64,000 bases of DNA, from assembly GCF_023241715.1 (NCBI RefSeq), contig NZ_JALQCW010000065.1, positions 1-64,000 of the forward strand, written 5' to 3'. The stretch is from Pseudomonas morbosilactucae. GTDB taxonomy: Bacteria > Pseudomonadota > Gammaproteobacteria > Pseudomonadales > Pseudomonadaceae. A program made the translations under genes and the position numbers. The notes under the pieces were generated by a model. It saw only the letters and a program-made list of their open reading frames with translations, ran no database searches and had not been told where the DNA came from. Shown piece by piece: positions 46,664 to 55,756 of this stretch. Numbering within the stretch: position 1 is the stretch's first letter; each line of letters begins with the position of its first letter.

Positions 46664-47623
46664 ATGAAACAGAACAAAGCCCAATGGCCCTGGCACCTGC
46701 TAACGGTACTGGTGTTGATCGGCCTGGCCGGCGCCCTGTATTACGCCACCTCGCTGATGTCTTACGAATGGCGTTGGAACCGTGTGCCGCAGTACTTTGC
46801 CTATCAGGCCGAGGAGTCCCAGCGGGCGGCGGAGATCTCCACCGTCACCGAACTGGTGCGCCAGGGCGGCAAGGCTGAAGTCACCTTGCGCAACGAGGCC
46901 GGTGAAGAGCAGCGCCTGAGCGTCGATGACAACAGCCTGCAAGTGGCCCGTGGCGACGACGTGGCGGAAGGCGATGTGATCGGCGTGACCCGGCATTGGG
47001 CCGCAGGGCCGCTGTTGTGGGGCTTGTGGACCACGGTGTGGTTGTCGCTGGTGTCCGGGGTGCTGGGCCTGCTGATTGGCTTGGGCACGGGGCTGTGCCG
47101 CCTGTCGAGCAACCCGACCCTGCGTGACCTTTCGGCTATTTATGTCGAGCTGGTGCGCGGAACGCCGCTGCTGGTGCAGATATTTATCTTCTATTTCTTT
47201 ATCGGCACGGTGCTCAACCTGTCCCGGGAATTTGCCGGGATTGCCGCGCTGTCGCTGTTCACGGGCGCCTATGTGGCGGAAATCATCCGCGCCGGGGTGC
47301 AGTCCATCGCCCGGGGCCAGAATGAGGCCGCGCGTTCCTTGGGGCTCAGTGCCGGCCAGTCCATGCGTCACGTGGTGTTGCCGCAGGCCTTCAAACGCGT
47401 GCTGCCGCCCCTGGCCGGGCAGTTTATCAGCCTGGTCAAGGACACTTCCCTGGTGTCGGTGATCGCCATCACCGAGCTGCTCAAGAGTGGCCGGGAAGTC
47501 ATCACCACCTCGTTCTCGCCGTTCGAAATTCTGTTCTGCGTGGCGGGCCTGTACCTGTTGATCAACCTGCCGCTGTCGAAGATGGCCAGCCGGCTTGAGC
47601 GGAGGCTCGCGCAAAGTGATTGA
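46664..47623 (+). CDS. Amino-acid ABC transporter permease
   Basis: This 319-residue inner-membrane protein of the HisM/GlnP family has an early membrane segment (about residues 8-28), an extra extracytoplasmic stretch (about 30-100), then the permease core with LSSNPTLRDLSAIYVELVRGTPLL and the EAA loop NEAARSLGLSAGQSMRHVVLPQAFKR trimmed to family consensus. The insert between the first and second helices is longer than in classic HisM proteins. Overlaps the ATPase gene by 8 bp. Confidence 0.88.
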   Translation: MKQNKAQWPWHLLTVLVLIGLAGALYYATSLMSYEWRWNRVPQYFAYQAEESQRAAEISTVTELVRQGGKAEVTLRNEAGEEQRLSVDDNSLQVARGDDVAEGDVIGVTRHWAAGPLLWGLWTTVWLSLVSGVLGLLIGLGTGLCRLSSNPTLRDLSAIYVELVRGTPLLVQIFIFYFFIGTVLNLSREFAGIAALSLFTGAYVAEIIRAGVQSIARGQNEAARSLGLSAGQSMRHVVLPQAFKRVLPPLAGQFISLVKDTSLVSVIAITELLKSGREVITTSFSPFEILFCVAGLYLLINLPLSKMASRLERRLAQSD

Positions 47624-48350
47624 AGTCCGCGATCTGGTAAAAGTCTTCGACACCCGTGGCCAAGTGGTCCGGGCCGTGGATAACGTCACCACTCAGGTGG
47701 CCAAGGGTGAAGTGCTGGTGGTGATCGGTCCGTCCGGTTCCGGCAAGTCCACCTTCCTGCGTTGCCTCAATGGCCTGGAAGAGTTCGATTCCGGCTCGGT
47801 GAGCATCGACGGCCTGCAACTGGCTGACCCCAAGACCGATGTGAACGCCTATCGCCGGGAAGTCGGCATGGTGTTCCAGCATTTCAACCTGTTCCCCCAC
47901 ATGACCGTGCTGGAGAACCTCTGCCTGGCGCAGAAGGTGGTGCGCAAGCGCGGCAAGAAGGAGCGCGAGGCCAAGGCCCTGGCGTTGCTGGAAAAGGTCG
48001 GCATTGCGCAGAAGGCCAATGAGTTTCCGTCGCGCCTGTCCGGTGGCCAGCAGCAACGGGTGGCGATCGCCCGGGCATTGGCCATGGAGCCCAAGGTCAT
48101 GCTGTTCGATGAGCCGACCTCGGCCCTGGACCCGGAAATGGTCGGCGAAGTGCTGGACGTGATGAAGACCCTGGCCGTGGAAGGCATGACCATGGTCTGT
48201 GTAACCCACGAAATGGGCTTTGCCCGGGAAGTGGCGGATCGGGTGCTGTTTTTCGATCACGGCAAACTGCTGGAAGATGCCGCGCCGGAGGTGTTCTTCG
48301 CCGCGCCGAAAGACCCTCGCGCCCAGGCCTTTTTGCGCCAGGTGCTGTGA
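47616..48350 (+). CDS. Amino-acid ABC transporter ATP-binding protein
   Basis: This GlnQ/HisP-type ATPase has Walker A GPSGSGKST (about residue 36), Q-loop VFQHFNLFPH, signature LSGGQQQRVAIARAL (about 145) and Walker B MLFDEPTSALDPE. The start is taken as the GTG at 47616, which has GGAGG ten bases before it and gives 244 residues; an in-frame TTG at 47595 has no ribosome site. It completes the three-gene importer that begins at 45757. Confidence 0.9.
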   Translation: MIEVRDLVKVFDTRGQVVRAVDNVTTQVAKGEVLVVIGPSGSGKSTFLRCLNGLEEFDSGSVSIDGLQLADPKTDVNAYRREVGMVFQHFNLFPHMTVLENLCLAQKVVRKRGKKEREAKALALLEKVGIAQKANEFPSRLSGGQQQRVAIARALAMEPKVMLFDEPTSALDPEMVGEVLDVMKTLAVEGMTMVCVTHEMGFAREVADRVLFFDHGKLLEDAAPEVFFAAPKDPRAQAFLRQVL

Positions 48351-48356
48351 CCGCTC

Positions 48357-48402
48357 CAAGCCGGCTCCCACATCCCCTGTAGGAGCCGGCTTGCCGGCGA
48401 AG
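48357..48402. repeat. Inverted REP pair after the ABC operon
   Basis: A partial unit AAGCCGGCTCCCACAT is followed by the full unit GTAGGAGCCGGCTTGCCGGCGA at 48379-48400. It lies between two convergent genes and may limit read-through. Confidence 0.65.
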
Positions 48403-48411
48403 CCCTTCAAA

Positions 48412-50328
48412 TCAGACCCTGAAGCGCCCCACCAAGGTCTGCAGATGAGTCCCCAACCGCGCCAGCTCGACGCTGGAGGCCGCGGTCTCTTCACTGGCTG
48501 CCGAGGTCTGCTCGGACACGTCCCGTACATTCAGCACGCTGCGGTTGATCTCTTCCGCCACGGCGCTCTGCTGTTCGGCCGCTGCGGCGATCTGCTGGTT
48601 CATGGCCTGGATCGCTGACACGGTGCGGGTGATGTTCTCCAGGGAACTCCCGGCACGGCGGGTCAGTTCGACGCTGCTGTCGGTCAGGCTACGGCTGTTG
48701 TCCATGATGCTGGCCACTTGTTGGGTGCCGCTTTGCAGGCCGACGATCAGCTCTTCGATTTCCTCGGTGGACTTCTGGGTGCGCTGGGCCAGGCTGCGCA
48801 CTTCATCGGCGACCACGGCGAACCCGCGACCGGCTTCACCGGCCCGGGCGGCTTCGATGGCGGCGTTGAGTGCCAACAGGTTGGTTTGTTGTGCCACTGA
48901 CTTGATCACGTCGAGGACGCTGCCGATCTTGTCGCTTTCCTGCTTCAGGTGGCTCATGGCGTCGGTGGAATTGCCCACCTCGCTGGCCAGGCGCTCGATC
49001 TGGGCGATGGCTTCGTTCACTACTCGATCACCCTCACGGGCTTGCTGATCGGCAGCCACAGCGGCTTCCGAGGCCTCCTCAGCGTTGCGCGCCACTTCTT
49101 GAACGGTGGCGGCCATTTCATTCATGGCGGTGGCGACCTGGTCGGTCTCGACTTTCTGGTTGTTGACCCCGGCGCTGGTCTGCTCGGTGACGGCCGACAG
49201 CTCCTCGGCGGCGCTGGCGATCTGGGTGACCCCATCGCTGATGCCACCGATCAGTTCCCGCAGGTTCAGGGTCATGCGCTGCATGGCACTTTGCAGTTGC
49301 CCCAGCTCGTCGCGTCGCTGCACGTCGAGGTTCTCGCTGAGGTCTCCCGAGGCCACGCGCTCCACGACTTTCAGGGTTTGCTGCAGGGGCACGACTATCT
49401 GCCGGGTAATGCTCCAGGCGGCGATCACGCCAAACACCAGGGCCAGCAGGGTGACAATTGCCAGGGTGCTTTTGGCTTGTGCCGCGTCGCTGTCACGCTT
49501 GTCGGTCTGTGCGCTGGTGAGTTGCTTGCTCAGCTCCATCAGGCGCGAGCCCTGGTCCGCCATGCGCTTGAGGGCGACGGCACTGGCTACTTGGGAATCA
49601 CGGAATTCGCTGACGGCGGCGCGGTAGCCCTTGAGGGAGTCGGTGGCCTGTTGCAGGTTGGCGATGTGTTGCTCTGGCAGCTTGGCCGGCAGGCTGACCA
49701 GGTTGTTCAGGGCATTGTCGATGGCGTCCAGGGCAGGGCGTTCCGCTTCGACCTTGCCGCTGTAGGTGTAGCCGCGGACTTGGAAGCGCGCTTGCTGGAT
49801 CAGTTTGGAGAGGTCGATCACGCTGTTGAACTGGGCCACGCTGTCGCCCTGCAACAGCGATTTTTCTACTTCGGCCACACGTGCTACGGCGTTATCGGCG
49901 GTGGCGCCCAGTTTGCTCCGGGCCGCTTCACGGCTGTCGGTGGCGCGGGTCATGTCGGTGAAGGCGGCCTTGTACTCGGCGACGGCGGCCAGTTGCTGGT
50001 CGATCATGCTGATGCTTTCAGGTTGCTCCAGCTGGGTGCGGGCTTTCTGCAAGCCCTCGTCGAGCTGTTTGAGCAAGCCGGACACCTCGGCGGGGCCCTT
50101 TTCGCCACGGGTCATTTCGTAGTTCAGGCGGGCGATCCGCAGGTCTTTGGTCAGTTCGTTGAGGCTGGAGATATACCCCAGCTTGTCGCCGCGCTCGATC
50201 ACGCTGCCCAGGCCCGTCCAGCCGGTGGCGGTGATCAATACCGTGAGCAGCAGCACCAGGCCGAAGCCGGTCCCCAGTTTTCGATTGACGCTTATATTCC
50301 CCAGGGTTTGGGCGAGCCAGCGGTACAT
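48412..50328 (-). CDS. Methyl-accepting chemotaxis protein with helical bimodular-type sensor
   Basis: This 638-residue chemoreceptor has a first membrane helix (about residues 15-40), a long all-helical periplasmic domain (about 40-275) that fits the HBM type known from McpS-like receptors for organic acids, a second helix, HAMP (about 295-350) and a signalling domain with AARAGEAGRGFAVVADEVR. The start is the ATG at 50328 with GGGAG seven bases before; one further upstream has no ribosome site. Its ligand is not known. Confidence 0.9.
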   Translation of the reverse strand: MYRWLAQTLGNISVNRKLGTGFGLVLLLTVLITATGWTGLGSVIERGDKLGYISSLNELTKDLRIARLNYEMTRGEKGPAEVSGLLKQLDEGLQKARTQLEQPESISMIDQQLAAVAEYKAAFTDMTRATDSREAARSKLGATADNAVARVAEVEKSLLQGDSVAQFNSVIDLSKLIQQARFQVRGYTYSGKVEAERPALDAIDNALNNLVSLPAKLPEQHIANLQQATDSLKGYRAAVSEFRDSQVASAVALKRMADQGSRLMELSKQLTSAQTDKRDSDAAQAKSTLAIVTLLALVFGVIAAWSITRQIVVPLQQTLKVVERVASGDLSENLDVQRRDELGQLQSAMQRMTLNLRELIGGISDGVTQIASAAEELSAVTEQTSAGVNNQKVETDQVATAMNEMAATVQEVARNAEEASEAAVAADQQAREGDRVVNEAIAQIERLASEVGNSTDAMSHLKQESDKIGSVLDVIKSVAQQTNLLALNAAIEAARAGEAGRGFAVVADEVRSLAQRTQKSTEEIEELIVGLQSGTQQVASIMDNSRSLTDSSVELTRRAGSSLENITRTVSAIQAMNQQIAAAAEQQSAVAEEINRSVLNVRDVSEQTSAASEETAASSVELARLGTHLQTLVGRFRV

Positions 50329-50458
50329 GGGTGAACTCCCTTCTTGCCGATTGGGTTTATCCAAGGTTTATCGGCGGGCGCGGGCGTTCCTGTAGCGTCG
50401 GTTTGTCGGCGCCCGCGCTGGCGGGTCGCGGGCAAACCAGTCATTTCGAGGGAGGGGC

Positions 50459-51166
50459 TTAGAACAGGCGGGAGAGCAAGGCGGTGACGGCGGTTTCAAC
50501 TCGCAGGATGCGCTCGCCCAATTGCACAGGCGCAAGGCCGGCCTTGCCCAGCAGGTCGATCTCGTAGGGGATCCAGCCGCCTTCCGGGCCGATGGCCAGG
50601 GTCACGGGTTCATCCAGGCCCCGTGGGCAGGGCGGGTACTGGCCGGGATGCCCTACCAGGCCCAGGGTGCCATCGGCGAGGGCTGGCAGGCGGTCTTCGA
50701 CAAACGGCTTGAAGCGCTTTTCGATCAGCACCTCAGGCAGCACCGTGTCCCTTGCCTGTTCCAGGCCCAGGATCAGCTGTTCGCGCACGGCCTCGGGTTC
50801 CAGGAAGGGCGTCTGCCAGAAGCTTTTCTCGACCCGGTAGCTGTTGACCAGCACCAATCGAGGCACGCCCATGGCGGAGACGGTCTGCAATACCCGGCGC
50901 AGCATCTTCGGGCGCGGCAGGGCCAGGACCAGGGTCAGCGGCAGTTTGCCGGGTGGCGGCTGGTCGAGGCTGACCTGCAACTCGGCTTCACGGGCTTCCA
51001 GGCGCAGTACTTCGGCCGAACCCATCAGGCCGCCGATGCGTCCGACCCGCAGGCTGTCACCCACGGCGACGCGATGCACGTCCTGCATGTGGGTCAGCCG
51101 GCGATCGCTCAGGATGACCCGGTCGGCCGCAATGAAGTCGGCCTCTTCGAGGAGCAGCAGGTTCAC
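50459..51166 (-). CDS. rsmE: 16S rRNA (uracil(1498)-N(3))-methyltransferase
   Basis: It methylates U1498 of 16S rRNA. The protein has an N-terminal PUA-like domain (about residues 1-70) and a SPOUT knot with VTLAIGPEGGW (about 190) and LGERILRVETAVTALLSRL at the end. It starts at GTG, and GTGA overlaps the tatC stop by 4 bp. At 235 residues it is full length. It is the last gene of the minus-strand block. Confidence 0.95.
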   Translation of the reverse strand: MNLLLLEEADFIAADRVILSDRRLTHMQDVHRVAVGDSLRVGRIGGLMGSAEVLRLEAREAELQVSLDQPPPGKLPLTLVLALPRPKMLRRVLQTVSAMGVPRLVLVNSYRVEKSFWQTPFLEPEAVREQLILGLEQARDTVLPEVLIEKRFKPFVEDRLPALADGTLGLVGHPGQYPPCPRGLDEPVTLAIGPEGGWIPYEIDLLGKAGLAPVQLGERILRVETAVTALLSRLF

Positions 51167-51957
51167 GCTTGGGTCGCTGGCGGCTGGTCGTTGTGATCGT
51201 CAGCCGGCGCATCGTCCGGGTGCTCGCCACGTTTGCTGATCAGCCCGGCGAACAGCACGCCGATCTCGAACAGCAGCCACATGGGCACGGCCAGCAGGGT
51301 TTGCGAGAAAATGTCCGGCGGGGTCAGGATCATGCCGACCACGAAGCAGCCGATGATCACGTAAGGCCGGATTTTTTTCAGGTAGACGACGTTGACCACA
51401 CCGATCCATACCAGCAGGACCACGGCCACGGGGATCTCGAAGGCTACGCCAAAGGCGAAGAACAGGGTCATCACGAAATCGAGGTAGCTGGTGATGTCGG
51501 TCATCATCTCCACGCCGGCGGGTGTGGCCGCGGCGAAGAACTTGAAGATCAGTGGGAACACCAGGAAGTAGGCGAAGGCCATGCCGGTGTAGAACAGCAG
51601 GATGCTCGACACCAGCAGCGGTACGGCGATGCGTTTTTCATGCTTGTACAGGCCGGGGGCGATAAAGCCCCAGATCTGATGCAGGATCACCGGGATCGCC
51701 AGGAACAGCGAGACCATCATGGTCAGCTTCAGCGGCGTCAGGAACGGCGACGACACGTCAGTGGCGATCATCGTCGCGCCTACCGGCAGGTATTGGCGCA
51801 GCGGCGTCGAGACGAAGGTGTAGATCTGCTGGGTGAAGGCAAACAACCCGGCGAAGATGATGAAGATCGCCGCGACGCAGCGTAGCAGGCGGGTACGCAA
51901 CTCGGTGAGGTGCGACACCAGCGGCATGTGTTGGTCGTTCTCTGGGATATCGCTCAT
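51163..51957 (-). CDS. tatC: Sec-independent protein translocase subunit TatC
   Basis: It is the receptor for twin-arginine signal peptides in the inner membrane. The 264 residues give six membrane segments. The N-terminal block HMPLVSHLTELRTRLLR with the conserved Glu and a cytosolic loop near residue 100 are typical. The start overlaps tatB by 4 bp. The C-terminal tail is Asp/His-rich and soluble. Confidence 0.96.
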   Translation of the reverse strand: MSDIPENDQHMPLVSHLTELRTRLLRCVAAIFIIFAGLFAFTQQIYTFVSTPLRQYLPVGATMIATDVSSPFLTPLKLTMMVSLFLAIPVILHQIWGFIAPGLYKHEKRIAVPLLVSSILLFYTGMAFAYFLVFPLIFKFFAAATPAGVEMMTDITSYLDFVMTLFFAFGVAFEIPVAVVLLVWIGVVNVVYLKKIRPYVIIGCFVVGMILTPPDIFSQTLLAVPMWLLFEIGVLFAGLISKRGEHPDDAPADDHNDQPPATQA

Positions 51958-52400
51958 GGGGCTCGCGGCGGCAATGTAGGGTCGTGGGGTGGCGGTGTGA
52001 CAGGCGCCGGTTCGCTGGCCGCTGGCGGCACGCTGGGCGTCGTTTCAACGAGAGCGTTGGCCAAGGGCGCGGCCGGGGCCTGCGCTGGCGTTTCGATGCC
52101 AGGGGCGTGAATCGTCGGCTCGACCACAGGCTCGACCGGGGTCGGCTGTTGCTGGGTCGGGGAGAGGATTTTTCGCGCTTCCTGCTCCAGCGACAGAATG
52201 TGCTCGTTGTGCAGCTGCCGACGGATTTCATCGGCACCGATTTCCCGTTCAACTTCCTGTTTTATTGCGTTGAAACTGCGCTTCAAGCGACCGACCCAGA
52301 GGCCGGCGGTACGCGCAGCGCCGGGCAGGCGCTCGGGGCCGAGCACCAGCAGGGCCACCAGGCCCACCAGCAGCAGTTCAGAGAAGCTGATACCAAACAT
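51954..52400 (-). CDS. tatB: Sec-independent protein translocase subunit TatB
   Basis: It forms the substrate-binding core with TatC. One N-terminal membrane helix (MFGISFSELLLVGLVALLVLG) is followed by the amphipathic helix with GPERLPGAARTAGLWVGRL and a long Pro/Ala-rich tail up to 148 residues. The helix ends with Gly-Pro, as in TatB proteins. It is 10 bp from tatA. Confidence 0.96.
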   Translation of the reverse strand: MFGISFSELLLVGLVALLVLGPERLPGAARTAGLWVGRLKRSFNAIKQEVEREIGADEIRRQLHNEHILSLEQEARKILSPTQQQPTPVEPVVEPTIHAPGIETPAQAPAAPLANALVETTPSVPPAASEPAPVTPPPHDPTLPPRAP

Positions 52401-52410
52401 TAGTCAGTGC

Positions 52411-52692
52411 TCACGAGTCTTTGCGGATCGGCTCTTCGACTTTCTGCGCCTGCACGTCGATGGTGTGCGGCGGGTTGGCCTGAGCGGTGGCATGTGGCTG
52501 GACCGGTGGCACAGGTTGTGCGGTCGGTGGTACCACGGGCTCGGCGGGTTTTTCGTCGTCGTTCATGGCCTTGCGGAAACCCTTGATCGATTCGCCGACG
52601 TCGGTGCCCAGGTTCTTCAGCTTCTTGGTGCCAAACACCAGAACCACGACAACCAGAATGACGACCCAGTGTTTCCAGTCAAAAATGCCCAT
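52411..52692 (-). CDS. tatA: Sec-independent protein translocase subunit TatA
   Basis: It is the pore-forming subunit of the Tat system. It has the start MGIFDWKHWVVILVVVVLVF, the hinge FGTKKLKNLGTDVGESIKGFRK and a short polar tail rich in Pro and Gln. The 93 residues are usual. It is the first tat gene of the block, 25 bp after hisE. Confidence 0.96.
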   Translation of the reverse strand: MGIFDWKHWVVILVVVVLVFGTKKLKNLGTDVGESIKGFRKAMNDDEKPAEPVVPPTAQPVPPVQPHATAQANPPHTIDVQAQKVEEPIRKDS

Positions 52693-52717
52693 GCTGCGTT
52701 TCCTCTTAGAAAGTTGT

Positions 52718-53050
52718 TCAGGCGGACGGTCGCGAGGCTTTCTCAGCGTGTCCGGACAGACCGAAGCGGCGGTCGAGTTCGTCGAGAACGGCCTGCGGAT
52801 GTTGCCCCAGTTGGGCCAGCATGACCATGCTGTGGAACCACAGGTCCGCGGTTTCGTAGATCACATCGCTGCAGTCACCGCTGACGGCGGCGTCCTTGGC
52901 CGCGAGGATGGTTTCTACCGACTCTTCGCCGACTTTTTCCAGGATCTTGTTCAAACCCTTGTGGTACAGGCTGGCCACGTAGGAGCTGTCGGCGGCTGCG
53001 CCCTTGCGCTCTTCCAGCACTTGGGCCAGACGGTTGAGGGTGTCGTTCAT
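52718..53050 (-). CDS. hisE: Phosphoribosyl-ATP diphosphatase
   Basis: It splits pyrophosphate from phosphoribosyl-ATP, the second step of histidine synthesis. The all-helical MazG-like fold has KILEKVGEESVE, with the metal-binding acidic residues, near residue 38. The start is the ATG before NDTLNRLAQV, giving 110 residues. In contrast to enterobacteria it is separate from hisI, which ends just 2 bp upstream. Confidence 0.95.
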   Translation of the reverse strand: MNDTLNRLAQVLEERKGAAADSSYVASLYHKGLNKILEKVGEESVETILAAKDAAVSGDCSDVIYETADLWFHSMVMLAQLGQHPQAVLDELDRRFGLSGHAEKASRPSA

Positions 53051-53052
53051 GT

Positions 53053-53445
53053 TCAGTGTCCTGCCGAGTAAATCGCGTGCGGGTCTTTGAGGACCGGTTC
53101 GACGGTCTTCCACTGGCCTTCTTCGAAGACGCGGTAGAAGCAGCTGTGGCGGCCGGTGTGGCAGGCGATGTCGCCGATCTGTTCGACCATCAGGATGATC
53201 ACATCGGCATCGCAGTCCAGGCGCATTTCATGGAGCTTTTGCACGTGGCCGGACTCTTCGCCCTTGCGCCACAGCTTGCCACGCGAGCGTGACCAATAAA
53301 TGGCGCGCTGCTCGGCGGCGGTCAGGCTCAGGGCCTCGCGGTTCATCCAGGCCATCATGAGTACGCGCCCGGTCTTGTGATCCTGGGCAATGGCCGGCAC
53401 CAGGCCGTCCGCGTCCCATTTGATCTCGTCCAGCCAATCTTTCAT
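53053..53445 (-). CDS. hisI: Phosphoribosyl-AMP cyclohydrolase
   Basis: It opens the purine ring of phosphoribosyl-AMP, the third step of histidine synthesis. The 130-residue enzyme shows the metal-binding motifs LDCDADVIIL and CHTGRHSCFYR and the block VLMMAWMNREAL. It is a stand-alone HisI, expressed with hisE and the tat genes. Confidence 0.96.
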   Translation of the reverse strand: MKDWLDEIKWDADGLVPAIAQDHKTGRVLMMAWMNREALSLTAAEQRAIYWSRSRGKLWRKGEESGHVQKLHEMRLDCDADVIILMVEQIGDIACHTGRHSCFYRVFEEGQWKTVEPVLKDPHAIYSAGH

Positions 53446-53531
53446 CTTCGACTCCGACTACCAGGCCCAACCCGTTGGTTGCGCCTCGGCGATGTGAACT
53501 TGAACAGTTTGCCAGCAGCCCGCGCCAGTGG

Positions 53532-55136
53532 CTATCGGCGCACGACCAGATACAAACCCACGGCAATCATGATCCCGGCCGGCCAATGGCTCAGCTCCTG
53601 CAGCGGCCCGCCGGCGGCCAGCACCGCGCCACCGCCCAGATGGGCACAGCCCAGCAGACGCAGGAACCAGTCGTCCTTGCGCTGACGCCACGGCGCCGGC
53701 GGATCGGCCGCATGGGGCTGGGACATGCGCTCCAGCAGATCGCGGGTCATGTTGGCCAGGTGCGGCAGCTGCTCGACCTGGCTGTGCAGGTTGCCCAGCA
53801 GGGTTTTCGGGCTGACGCGCTCGCGCATCCAGCGTTCCAGGAAGGGTTGGGCGGTGTTCCACAGGTCCAGGTCCGGGTACAGCTGGCGGCCCAGGCCTTC
53901 GATGTTGAGCAGGGTTTTCTGCAACAGCACCAACTGCGGCTGGACTTCCATATTGAAGCGCCGGGCCGTCTGGAACAGGCGCATCAGCACCTGGCCGAAG
54001 GAAATATCCTTTAACGGTTTTTCGAAGATCGGTTCGCACACGGTGCGAATCGCCGCTTCGAATTCGTTGAGTTTGGTTTCCGCCGGGACCCAGCCCGAAT
54101 CGATGTGCAACTGCGCCACACGGCGGTAGTCGCGTTTGAAGAAGGCGAACAGGTTGCGTGCCAGGTAGTCCTGGTCTTGCGGGGTCAGGCTGCCGACGAT
54201 GCCGCAGTCGATGGCGATGTACTGCGGGCTCCACGGGTTGACGGTGCTGACGAAAATGTTGCCCGGGTGCATGTCGGCGTGGAAGAAGCTGTCGCGGAAC
54301 ACCTGGGTGAAGAAAATCTCCACGCCACGCTCGGCCAGCATCTTCATGTCGGTGCGTTGGTCGGCCAGGGTCGCCAGGTCGGTAACCTGGATGCCGTAGA
54401 TGCGCTCCATGACCAGCACTTTCGGCCGGCACCAGTCCCAATAGACTTGCGGCACGTACAGCAGCGGCGAACCTTCGAAGTTGCGCTTGAGCTGGCTGGC
54501 GTTGGCCGCTTCACGCAGCAGGTCGAGTTCGTCGTAGATGGTTTTTTCGTAGTCGCTGACCACGTCCACCGGGTGCAGCAGGCGGGCGTCGGCCGAGAGT
54601 TTTTCAGCCGCGCGGGCGAGGATGAACAGCCACGCCAGATCCTGGGCAATGATCGGCTTGAGGCCTGGGCGGATGACCTTGACCACCACTTCTTCGCCGC
54701 TTTTCAGTTGCGCGGCATGCACTTGAGCCACCGAGGCCGAGGCCAGGGGCTCGACGTCGAAGCGGCTGAACACCTCGCTGATCTTCTGGCCCAGTTGCTC
54801 CTCGATCAGGGCCATGGACTTCTGCGAGTCGAAGGGCGGCACCCGGTCTTGCAGCAGCATCAGTTCGTCGGCGATGTCTTCCGGCAGCAGGTCGCGGCGG
54901 GTGGAGAGGATCTGCCCGAACTTGATAAAGATCGGCCCCAGGTCCTGCAACGCCAGGCGCAAGCGAGCGCCACGGGTCAGCGTCAGGGTCTTGCGCGGGA
55001 ACCAGCGCCACGGCAGGGCGAAGCGCACGGCCAGGAGGAACCAGGGCAGGGGCAGGGCGAACAGCAGGTCATCGAGGCGGTAGCGGATCACGACGCGCTG
55101 GATGCGCAACAGACGGCGGACGGCAAGCAGCTTCAT
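53532..55136 (-). CDS. ubiB: Ubiquinone biosynthesis protein UbiB (ABC1/ADCK-like kinase)
   Basis: This atypical kinase-like ATPase supports coenzyme Q synthesis. The KxGQ signature is in FIKFGQILSTRRDLLPEDI near residue 70, followed by an Ala-rich nucleotide loop (PLASASVAQVH) and the kinase-like HADMHPGNI and IDCGIVG motifs near 285-310. Two hydrophobic segments near the C-terminus anchor it in the membrane. At 534 residues it is full length. It overlaps ubiJ by 4 bp. Confidence 0.95.
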   Translation of the reverse strand: MKLLAVRRLLRIQRVVIRYRLDDLLFALPLPWFLLAVRFALPWRWFPRKTLTLTRGARLRLALQDLGPIFIKFGQILSTRRDLLPEDIADELMLLQDRVPPFDSQKSMALIEEQLGQKISEVFSRFDVEPLASASVAQVHAAQLKSGEEVVVKVIRPGLKPIIAQDLAWLFILARAAEKLSADARLLHPVDVVSDYEKTIYDELDLLREAANASQLKRNFEGSPLLYVPQVYWDWCRPKVLVMERIYGIQVTDLATLADQRTDMKMLAERGVEIFFTQVFRDSFFHADMHPGNIFVSTVNPWSPQYIAIDCGIVGSLTPQDQDYLARNLFAFFKRDYRRVAQLHIDSGWVPAETKLNEFEAAIRTVCEPIFEKPLKDISFGQVLMRLFQTARRFNMEVQPQLVLLQKTLLNIEGLGRQLYPDLDLWNTAQPFLERWMRERVSPKTLLGNLHSQVEQLPHLANMTRDLLERMSQPHAADPPAPWRQRKDDWFLRLLGCAHLGGGAVLAAGGPLQELSHWPAGIMIAVGLYLVVRR

Positions 55137-55756
55137 GCGTTATCGCTTGGGTCAAGGGAGCGGGCAAGGCGCTCGAAGCGCGCCTCGAGACGTTCCAGGT
55201 CGAGTTTGGCCTGGTCCAGTTCGCGAAAGCGGGCTTCGGCTTCGCGCTGGCCCACCAGGGTGCGTGATTCTTCCGCCAGGTATTCGGCGAGGTTCTGGTT
55301 GAGGCTGGCGAACCCTTGCTGGTACCAGCGAGCGCGGCTGCGCACGTGGCCGCTGAACAGTTGCGTGGCCACCGGGCCGAGCCAGCGCGAGAGTTCGTAT
55401 TCCCAGTCCAGCTCCAGGTCCTGGAGGACGGCGGCCAGCTCCAGCAGCACGCTGCTGTCGCCTTCCAGTTCCACCTCGGGGCCGTGGAGGATGGCGGTCT
55501 TGTCCTTGCTCAGCGCCAGGCGCAGCAGGCTCGAGGCCGGCGCGCGCAAGGTGCAGTCGCTGTCGGCGGCCCAATGGGAGGCCAGCATCAGGCCTTCATC
55601 GCTTGGCAGGATAAACAGCTGCAGGGCCGGGTTACGGCAATCCACGGCGATGACTTTACCGCTCAGGTGCTGCAGGCGCGGCAGGGCCGTGCTATCGAGA
55701 CGCAGCACCCGGTTGATGCCGGTCTCGACGCTGGCGAGCAAGCCGCTGAGCAACAT
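55133..55756 (-). CDS. ubiJ: Ubiquinone biosynthesis accessory factor UbiJ
   Basis: This 207-residue protein with an N-terminal SCP2-type lipid-binding domain (about residues 15-115) carries ubiquinone intermediates in the soluble Ubi complex. The C-terminal part is a charged helix (LEARFERLARSLD). It overlaps ubiE by one base and ubiB by four, so the three genes form an operon with fixed ratios. Confidence 0.92.
   Translation of the reverse strand: MLLSGLLASVETGINRVLRLDSTALPRLQHLSGKVIAVDCRNPALQLFILPSDEGLMLASHWAADSDCTLRAPASSLLRLALSKDKTAILHGPEVELEGDSSVLLELAAVLQDLELDWEYELSRWLGPVATQLFSGHVRSRARWYQQGFASLNQNLAEYLAEESRTLVGQREAEARFRELDQAKLDLERLEARFERLARSLDPSDNA

Noticed and set aside
45757..48350. 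The ABC transporter as part of the hut regulon
   Set aside because: No TGTA-N2-TACA site was found before it, it belongs to a different ABC family than HutXWV, and it is more than 6 kb from hutG.
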